64,000 bases of DNA from assembly GCA_024529925.1 (NCBI GenBank), contig JAFEUB010000965.1, positions 561,001-625,000 of the forward strand, in the 5' to 3' direction. Source of the DNA: Ophthalmolycus amberensis (Eukaryota > Chordata > Actinopteri > Perciformes > Zoarcidae). A program made the translations under genes and the position numbers. Below are positions 58,001 through 64,000 of this stretch, piece after piece. Position 1 is the first letter of the stretch. Each line of letters begins with the position of its first letter. The notes under the pieces are model-generated. The model was not told the DNA's origin. It worked only from the letters and a program-made list of their open reading frames with translations, and searched no databases.

Positions 58001-60057
58001 TACTGCATTCACAAGTGAAGGCGTTGATTTGAAAATACAGAAGTGTAGCGGAACTAACGATAATTTTGATGAGCGAATAATCTGCTTGTCGTTTTATCGA
58101 TGATGAATTGTTTTGTCCACATAATGTCAGCATTTCCTCAAGCACACGGTGACGTTTTCAAATATCTTGTTGTGCCAACAGTTCAAAACCCAAAGAGACG
58201 CAGTTCACTACCATTTAATTACAAAGAGAAATACATAATCATTACGTTTGAGAAGCTAGAAATGGCTCATATTTGATAAAAACACGTTTGTGTTTTTGAA
58301 AGTGTTTTTCAGCTAATTTTGCCTCTTCTCATCACAGCTTGATGACCCACTGGCTGCCTTCCCAGCCTTCAAAAAGTACGACAGAAATGGGTACGCAATG
58401 TTACAAAGGACTTATTACATACTTGTGTCATTTCTTTTGGTTGGTCTGCTGGTGGCATTTCTGTCTGGTCTTCTGAGTCTTTCTCTCACTTTACTTCGGC
58501 ACGGACTCGTACACACACACATATATTCTCGATGTAGTGATTGACCCTGTTTCCTTGTCCTTCCGTCTAGGCTGAACCTGCAGATAGAGTGTAAGAGAGT
58601 GACCTCCCTCAACCCGCTGTCTGTGGAGTGGGCCTTCGAAGCTCACCAGAGCCAACATGCAAACACTGTAAGAAGTCTGTACTCTGTAGCTGAGGAACAA
58701 AGTGATCCATATTTAACAGGGATGAACAGTCTGGCGAGTGGTAGATTACCGCTGAAAATAGATAGAAGAAGAAGTGCAGACATGCCAGGTGTTTTTTTTT
58801 TTTTAGTGTGCAAGAGAATTGGAGAGTGACATCAAACATAGATATGAATGTGAATTGAATCATCCTCACTGGGGAGCCTGTGGAAAGGAGAGCAGCGGTA
58901 ATGCAGACGGATTAGAGACAGAGGCAGAGAAATTACTACAATTGTGTTCGATTTAGCAAACGGCATCCATCCAGTCAGTCGACACTAAATGAGTCCGTTC
59001 AGGGACGATGGTGAGGAATGAGAGGGTAAAATTACAGCAGGCCAGGTTTGAGGTGACCCGCTTTCTCCCTTTGCTGTGCTGCAGGTATGAGCAGAGCGAG
59101 TGGGGGTGGAAGGAGAGGGAAAAGAGGGAGGAGATGAACGACGAGAGGGCGTGGTACCTACTGGCCCGCGACGGAGACTCCGCCCCCGTGGCCTTCTCTC
59201 ACTTCCGATTCGACGTGGAGTGTGGGGAGGAGGTTTTATATTGGTAAGTTACAGCAGTAGCTTTTATTACCACGAGTGAAGAAAAATGTATTTCACTTGT
59301 TTTTAACAATATGCTCTCATTGCAGCTATGAGGTACAGTTAGAGAGCAGAGTGCGGAGGAAAGGACTCGGAAAGTTCCTCATCCAGATTCTACAGCTCAT
59401 CGCTAACAGGTAAAACCCACAGCTGTCCTCATAATGTGTGTATGTGTGAATGACCAAGTTAATCTGGATGAATTGATGTATTATGTGCTAACAGCTGTAA
59501 AACAATTGTATAAATATTAGTTTTTCTGAGGATGTAAATGTCTCTTAACATGTTGTTGGATCTCAAGGATGCATGCAATGTGTTTTGGTGGGAAACACTG
59601 ACTGCACTCCCAACTTTAGTCTACTGGAATATATGCCCATCACATCCTTCAGTCATGTGAAACTAAGACGTTTCCTTTCTGCTCTGTTGCTCTCTCTCTC
59701 TCTCTCTCGCTCTCTCGCTCTCTGTCCAGTACGCAGATGAAGAAAGTGATGTTGACAGTTTTCAAACACAACCACGGGGCTTACCAGTTCTTCAGAGAAG
59801 CTTTACAGTGAGTGTACCGGCTCCACAAAGGCCATGTTTGTTTTTAACGTGACAGGACAGACCTGGAATGTGAAACATCTTTCGCTCTCTCTCTCTTTCT
59901 CTCTCTTAGGTTTGAGATCGACGAGACTTCGCCGAGCATGTCCGGCTGCTGCGGCGATGACTGCTCCTACGAGATCCTCAGCCGGCGGACCAAACACGGC
60001 GAGGCCTCGGCGGGACACACCCACGGGGGTGGCCACTGCGGGGGCTGCTGCCACTGA
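55066..60057 (+). CDS. naa40: N-alpha-acetyltransferase 40 (NatD), 8 exons, frameshifted in exon 4
   Basis: GNAT enzyme that transfers acetyl from acetyl-CoA to the N-terminal Ser of histones H4 and H2A. Eight exons sum to 721 nt, one more than a multiple of three; without one base in exon 4 they give 239 residues plus stop (human 237). Features: MG, basic N-terminus RKSNRAKEKKARRQEERAAM, AMDAVCAKVEAANK, FKKYDRNGL, YEQSEWGWKEREKREEM, FSHFRFDVECGEEVLY, acetyl-CoA loop RRKGLGKFLIQILQL, STQMKKVMLTVFKHNHGAYQ, FFREALQFEIDETSPSMSGC and a Cys/His/Gly tail ending GHCGGCCH. As written, the frame shifts at 58639-58640 and meets a TGA at 59088-59090, before the GNAT core. All other exons are intact, so an assembly error or a rare allele is likelier than an old pseudogene. 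Confidence 0.9.
55072..56648 (+). other. naa40: naa40 intron 1
   Basis: First 400 nt are rich in GTTAGC/GCTAGC units (55245-55284 and about 55398-55460). Rest AT-rich, with a T-rich run near 56360-56390 and pyrimidine-rich DNA before the acceptor. No exon seen. Confidence 0.8.
56649..56744 (+). CDS. naa40: naa40 exon 2: basic N-terminus
   Basis: 32 codons, phase 0. RKSNRAKEKKARRQEERAAM then DAVCAKVEAANK. Acceptor GTGTCCAG, donor GTGGGA. Confidence 0.94.
56745..58337 (+). other. naa40: naa40 intron 2
   Basis: 1.6 kb of unique-looking DNA with no repeat or coding element recognised. Confidence 0.8.
58338..58390 (+). CDS. naa40: naa40 exon 3
   Basis: 53 nt, ends in phase 2. LDDPLAAFPAFKKYDRNG. 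Acceptor ATCACAG, donor GTACGC. Confidence 0.93.
58571..58667 (+). CDS. naa40: naa40 exon 4, with one extra base
   Basis: 97 nt where 96 are expected. First part LNLQIECKRVTSLNPLSVEW is in the gene frame. After AFE the family frame continues one base later, giving LTRANMQT and then the split codon CT|G before YEQSEWGW. The extra base is one A of GAAGCTC at 58639-58640. Acceptor GTCTAG, donor GTAAGA. Confidence 0.88.
58668..59084 (+). other. naa40: naa40 intron 4
   Basis: 417 bp, GTAAGA to TGCTGCAG, with a T-run near 58791-58804. Nothing else recognised. Confidence 0.8.
59085..59243 (+). CDS. naa40: naa40 exon 5: GNAT core start
   Basis: 159 nt, phase 2 to phase 2. YEQSEWGWKEREKREEMNDE, RAWYLLARDGDSAPVAFSHF, FDVECGEEVLY. 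Acceptor GTGCTGCAG, donor GTAAGT. Confidence 0.95.
59326..59409 (+). CDS. naa40: naa40 exon 6: acetyl-CoA binding motif
   Basis: 84 nt, phase 2 to phase 2. YEVQLESRVRRKGLGKFLIQ then ILQLIAN. RRKGLG is the R-x-x-G-x-G pyrophosphate loop of GNAT enzymes. Donor GTAAAA. Confidence 0.95.
59410..59729 (+). other. naa40: naa40 intron 6
   Basis: 320 bp ending in a CT/CTCTCG repeat that forms the polypyrimidine tract of the exon 7 acceptor. Confidence 0.8.
59730..59807 (+). CDS. naa40: naa40 exon 7
   Basis: 78 nt, phase 2 to phase 2. TQMKKVMLTVFKHNHGAYQF then FREAL. The acceptor CAG ends a CT dinucleotide repeat (about 59690-59722). Donor GTGAGT. Confidence 0.95.
59910..60057 (+). CDS. naa40: naa40 exon 8: C-terminus
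   Basis: 148 nt; stop TGA 60055-60057. FEIDETSPSMSGCCGDDCSY, EILSRRTKHGEAS, then GHTHGGGHCGGCCH. Acceptor TCTTAG preceded by a CT repeat. Confidence 0.95.
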
Positions 60058-62958
60058 TCCGCTCCGGCTCCACCCTTTTTATGATTGGTTAAAAAGCCAG
60101 CAACTTTCGTGGCTGTGTGTGAAAGCTTGAGCTGCCTGCTACTCCGCAAGCGTTTTGAGTTTGCCCCCCCCCCCCTGGCTGTAGAGTGCCGTTTAAAAGT
60201 GAACCCACGGCAGAATACCCGGCGACAGGTATTGGTGTCGCATTATGGATTGAGATTTGTGTGGGTTATTTTTGTTGTGTGTGTGTGTAGTCCTGCTCCA
60301 AAAAGCAGTATGCAGTGTGAGCTTTCACACATGGCTCCTGTTCTTTCTTCCTTATTGGTTCAATGTCCAAGCCTTCTTTTCTCATTCTCTGATCCCAGTT
60401 ACTGACGACAATTAGTAGTTCCCTGTCAAGAAAAAGCAAAGTCATTGTTGACATTCTTCACCACGGCAATGAGCCTGGTCTCCTAACGAGCTGCGTGCTG
60501 TATTCAATCACCCTGCAGCGCTTCTTAAACTGTGGCTCAGGGACCCGGCCTGAGGCTGTATTATAGAAACTCACTACCTCAAGTCAAGGCGTCACCGTAC
60601 ATTTTTCTAAATAAATCACGCCCTCGTTCAAGTACCCATCAGATAAGAAGATTTAGTCAGTTTCTGTGACACAGCCCCGGATTTCTTTTGCCACCCCCCC
60701 CCCCCCCCCACACTGAGACTACCAGCTTGTGTCACTGCACCAGGGTCCCACGATTCGGCCTAAAGTACTCACATCTGGGTCCCAGAAAACAGTCAAACCC
60801 TGCTGTACCGTGATACCACCTGTTGTATCCAAATATGGCTTAAGTGGTTTTGTAACAAGTGAAGTTCAGCTAGCAGCAAACTCCACATCGGCCCATTCTT
60901 AAAATCTGCTGCTGTCAACTTAATCCCAGTCGGACTCTCTTGCTCATTCAGATGGTCCCTCGGTTCATTCCCTAATCAGGCATGTCATTATTTCCACGCT
61001 GACAGATTCGCCCCGCCATAACGTGTGTTCACATCTGTAATATAGCATCCTCCCAGTCCGTTGCTTTCTCCTCTTCTTTCTGCCTCCATGTCCTCGAGGT
61101 CCCGGTCGATGACTGCGGACGTGTTCATCTTCAGCCCCCCCCCCCCCCCCATTGTACAATTGCATCACTCCCGCTCGCCTCCCCGTTCGCTTCCTTTCCA
61201 AGAGGTACCGGTACTAATGATAAACAAGTTGATGTTGACGCTACCTTTTTTTAGCTGTATTTAAAAAATACTCCAGAACCATCCTCCATCCCTTCTCTTA
61301 CGTAGTCTGTTAGCATGAGCGAATCATATTGATTTAACATGGATGAGGATCGGTAGAAGTCACCGTTTCATTATGTGGCCGCCTGAGGCTGATGAATGCT
61401 TTTAGCTTCGGAGGAGGGAACACCGATCGGATGGATGGATGATGGAAGTGATTGCAGAGCACCGCAAGTGTTTTTTTTAATTTATTTATTTTTTTTAATA
61501 GCCGTTATTCCTCTTCTTCTCATTAGCACCCGTTTTGCGGCCCCACTGTCATTAGTTTGTAGGACAAAGTTTAGAAGTGTTAACACAAAACTCGTAGTCT
61601 AGATCATGATCAACAGCGCTGTTTTGAACAAGTGTCCCATGATTCAGTGCATGTTAGAAATATGTGATGAGGGAGCTGTGTGAAATTTGAAAGTGAGTGC
61701 TGACATTCGGTATTCCTTAAAGTCCGTACAATAACATTTGTACCGTACACGTGGAACATGATTCCTGTTCCGCTTTGGATTTTAGATGCCACATTGCCGT
61801 CGATCTGTTTAATTCCATGTCTGTTTACAAAACCGTCAGGGTATTTTTGGACAGTTTCGCGTGCTGGTCTGCCGGATAAGAAGCCCCGTCTAGAAACCGC
61901 CATCAAACCCTTCTTGATTCCAGGATTGTAGTCAGTTTGTACAGATTGTCCTTGTGGGCTGGAGATGTAAAATAATATCACTTTACCTTTCTGCTGTGGA
62001 TGTAAAGGTTCCTCCATGTCGTGTGGCTGTGAAGGGCTTTAATTGGTGCGTTTTGAAACGTTTGTTCTTTTTTTTTTTTTTAAAGGTCATATCGAGGCTC
62101 AACTTGAGGTTTGTCTCAGACGAAAGCCTGGTGAAAGTATGTGAAGCAGGGCAGACTGAAATGTGAAGTCGACGGACTCTTTCTTACACCTAGATACAGA
62201 AATACTGCGTGTTACAAAAGATCAAAATGTTATGTATCACCAAAAACAAAAAAAATGAATTTTGGATGACAAATCCAGATCGTGGGGTGAAAGTTTGTGG
62301 TTGCTTCTAGACTGGGTAGAGACTTATAGAGTATTCAGCACCTCAAGACCACATGTTGGTGTCACATGCTTGTTTGATCATGAACAACAAAATAGTGCTT
62401 GTTTTAGTCCTAGACTACCGTCTGATAAGTACAGTAAGTCTTTTTTTTTGTACTGCATAGGTTACAATACAAAGGGGATGTTGTACATAGTGGTAGTATA
62501 TCAACCGACTGACAGTCTCTCTCAGGTTAATCAAACGTAATCAAACCTCATCTGTTTTATTTAACAGCCATGTCAGCTGGATTAGATTGGCCCCAGCTCT
62601 GACCTAGAGTCAGTTTTTTTGTTTGTGTGTCATGCCGTAGTATTTTTACGATGTGTTGCAGTAAAAAGGAAGAAGCTCCTCTGTCTTGGAAATGTGAAAG
62701 TGAATGACACAAAGTTTGAACTGACCCTAGATCAGTGCTCAGTGTTTACATTAAATCCAGATAGGTGGGCTGTCTTTATAAAAAAAAAAAAAAAAAAAAA
62801 AAGGCTCACTGGAAGTAAAAAGCAGTTTGTGAAAATATCTTAAGTTTAAAAATGAGCCTAAACTCAACCAGTTTATTTTAAGTCAGTGAGTGCTTTTATT
62901 TTGGAAAATGGTTACAAACCCTCACAAATTCACTGATCCTTCTCTCGGTCCTTTCTCT

Positions 62959-62996
<38 letters not shown>
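62959..62996. repeat. (TG)n in the naa40 3'UTR
   Basis: 38 bp of TG followed by TATATATA. Confidence 0.95.
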
Positions 62997-63003
<7 letters not shown>

Positions 63004-63185
63004 AGCTGTTGTGGATCCATCTTCATTTTCATTTCTTGGCCTTTTATAGGTGAAACACTTTTTAAACATGTTGTTGAAAGTGAAGCTCCATGTTTGAGAG
63101 TGAGTGTTACAGTCCTGTCCATGAACGACAATGAAAGGGAAAACTAAGTCATTCTGCCTTGTCAGTGTTTTATTTGTATGTTACA

Positions 63186-63191
63186 AATAAA
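63186..63191 (+). terminator. naa40: Candidate naa40 polyadenylation signal
   Basis: AATAAA followed about 20-40 nt later by a T/GT-rich stretch, the usual arrangement for vertebrate cleavage and polyadenylation. Confidence 0.55.
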
Positions 63192-63599
63192 GGAAAGTTG
63201 TTTGACTTTTCAAGAGATGCCCGTTTGTTTTTTGTCATTTATGATCTTGGAAGTTTTATTTTCAAGGGACTAAACAGTGGAATATATAGAGGCCCACCTC
63301 TGCCTGGTAAAGGGAATAAAAATACCTAAATTACTTATAAATCACTATATTATAATATTACCATAGCATCGTACAATCGTTTAATTTTTTATCATGCCCA
63401 CCTTTTCATCATTCGTCTGTTCTTGGTGGAAATGGACTTCTTAAATACTTAAGGTTGCAGGCATTAAATATTGGAAATAATTAAGTGCTTTTCACCCTTT
63501 ACAATAATATAAAATTATTCTTTTGTGAACTGTGGATTGTGCAGGTATCACGTGGAACTATTCGAACTACGTGATTGTACACGCTCTGAGGGGGGCTCC

Positions 63600-63766
63600 T
63601 TACCGTGTTGCACCGAAACCGGAAGTTGTTGGTACATTGCTCAGGCAAATGAATGGACGTTTTGATGCACTGAGGTGCCTTTGCTCACGTTTGTCAAAGA
63701 TGAAATGAACCTTTCTGCTCATAAGTCGACTCCACCGCGCCTGTCGTCTAAGATCTCCCGCGTCAG
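63600..63766 (+). other. Candidate 5' untranslated first exon of a downstream gene
   Basis: A strong donor CGTCAG|GTAAGTG at 63766/63767 ends a CpG-bearing stretch. CCGGAAGT at 63619-63626 is a consensus ETS site typical of housekeeping start sites. Only a short upstream reading frame (20 codons from 63649) is present. GCTAAC/TAGCTAGC units follow at 63818-63842. In human the next genes after NAA40 are COX8A and OTUB1; I cannot tell which this is. Confidence 0.35.
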
Positions 63767-64000
63767 GTAAGTGAAGGAAAATGAGAGTCGAGCTATTTTC
63801 TGTTAAAAAATAGTCAAGCTAACATAGCCTAGCTAGCTAACACTGATTTTAAGGTTACAATTGAACGCGAATGATGTCCCTCTTAGCTAGTTAGCTTAAT
63901 GTTGAGAGGTATTTGAGGAACAGAATTGTGGCCCATTGTAGTTAGTTACCACAGCCTCGAGACAAAAATACCAAGTGATGAAATACAAAAACAATCCTTG

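Larger units (their letters stand above)
60058..63215 (+). other. naa40: naa40 3' untranslated region (inferred extent)
   Basis: From the stop to just past AATAAA at 63186-63191. Contains C-runs near 60164-60174, 60691-60709 and 61135-61150, an A-run 62780-62802 and a TG repeat 62959-62996. The length (about 3.1 kb) rests on the hexamer; earlier sites may be used. Confidence 0.5.

Noticed and set aside
58571..58678. Alternative donor at 58679 that would keep the naa40 frame open without invoking a frameshift
   Set aside because: It would insert residues TVRS in place of the conserved ANMQT and uses a poor donor, whereas the frameshift reading recovers the conserved residues exactly.
60515..60560. 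Possible hAT-type transposon end (CTTAAACTGTGGCTCAGGGACC)
   Set aside because: Only about 22 nt of loose resemblance; no paired terminus or target duplication found.

Overview
This is vertebrate nuclear DNA, almost certainly from a teleost fish. The genes are intron-rich with GT-AG (and one GC-AG) introns. There are very many (CA)n/(TG)n tracts up to about 215 bp. The proteins match vertebrate MARK2, RCOR2 and NAA40. The neighbourhood MARK2-RCOR2-NAA40 is the same order known from human 11q13. I cannot name the species. No bacterial, CRISPR or intact mobile-element features are present.

Layout: (1) 1-7568 is intron DNA upstream of the first mark2 coding exon seen; the exon with the start codon is not identifiable here. 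(2) 7569-31730 (+) holds 19 coding exons of mark2 (kinase, UBA, spacer, KA1), including a 27-nt microexon, followed by a 3'UTR to about 34.1 kb. (3) 36795-44765 (-) holds 13 coding exons of rcor2, tail-to-tail with mark2, with a 3'UTR reaching about 34.95 kb and a 5'UTR exon probably near 48.1-48.3 kb. (4) 48.3-55.0 kb is intergenic: a 1.4-kb polypyrimidine tract, tetranucleotide repeats, a long (TG)n and AT-rich DNA. (5) 55066-60057 (+) holds 8 exons of naa40, which carries a one-base frameshift in exon 4 in this assembly; its 3'UTR runs to about 63.2 kb. (6) 63.6-63.77 kb looks like the 5' untranslated first exon of a further + strand gene.

Functionally these are three independent housekeeping or developmental regulators. 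Mark2/Par-1b phosphorylates microtubule-associated proteins and sets cell polarity. Rcor2 scaffolds the LSD1-HDAC corepressor. Naa40 acetylates the N-termini of histones H4 and H2A. They are not an operon; the shared feature is conserved synteny.

I found no undescribed system. The best leads are the naa40 frameshift, the mark2 microexon beside the aPKC site, the repeated placement of CA/TG tracts next to splice donors, an unusual GC donor, a triple CAG acceptor, an inverted pair of CTCF-like motifs, and GTTAGC/GCTAAC clusters at each promoter-like region.
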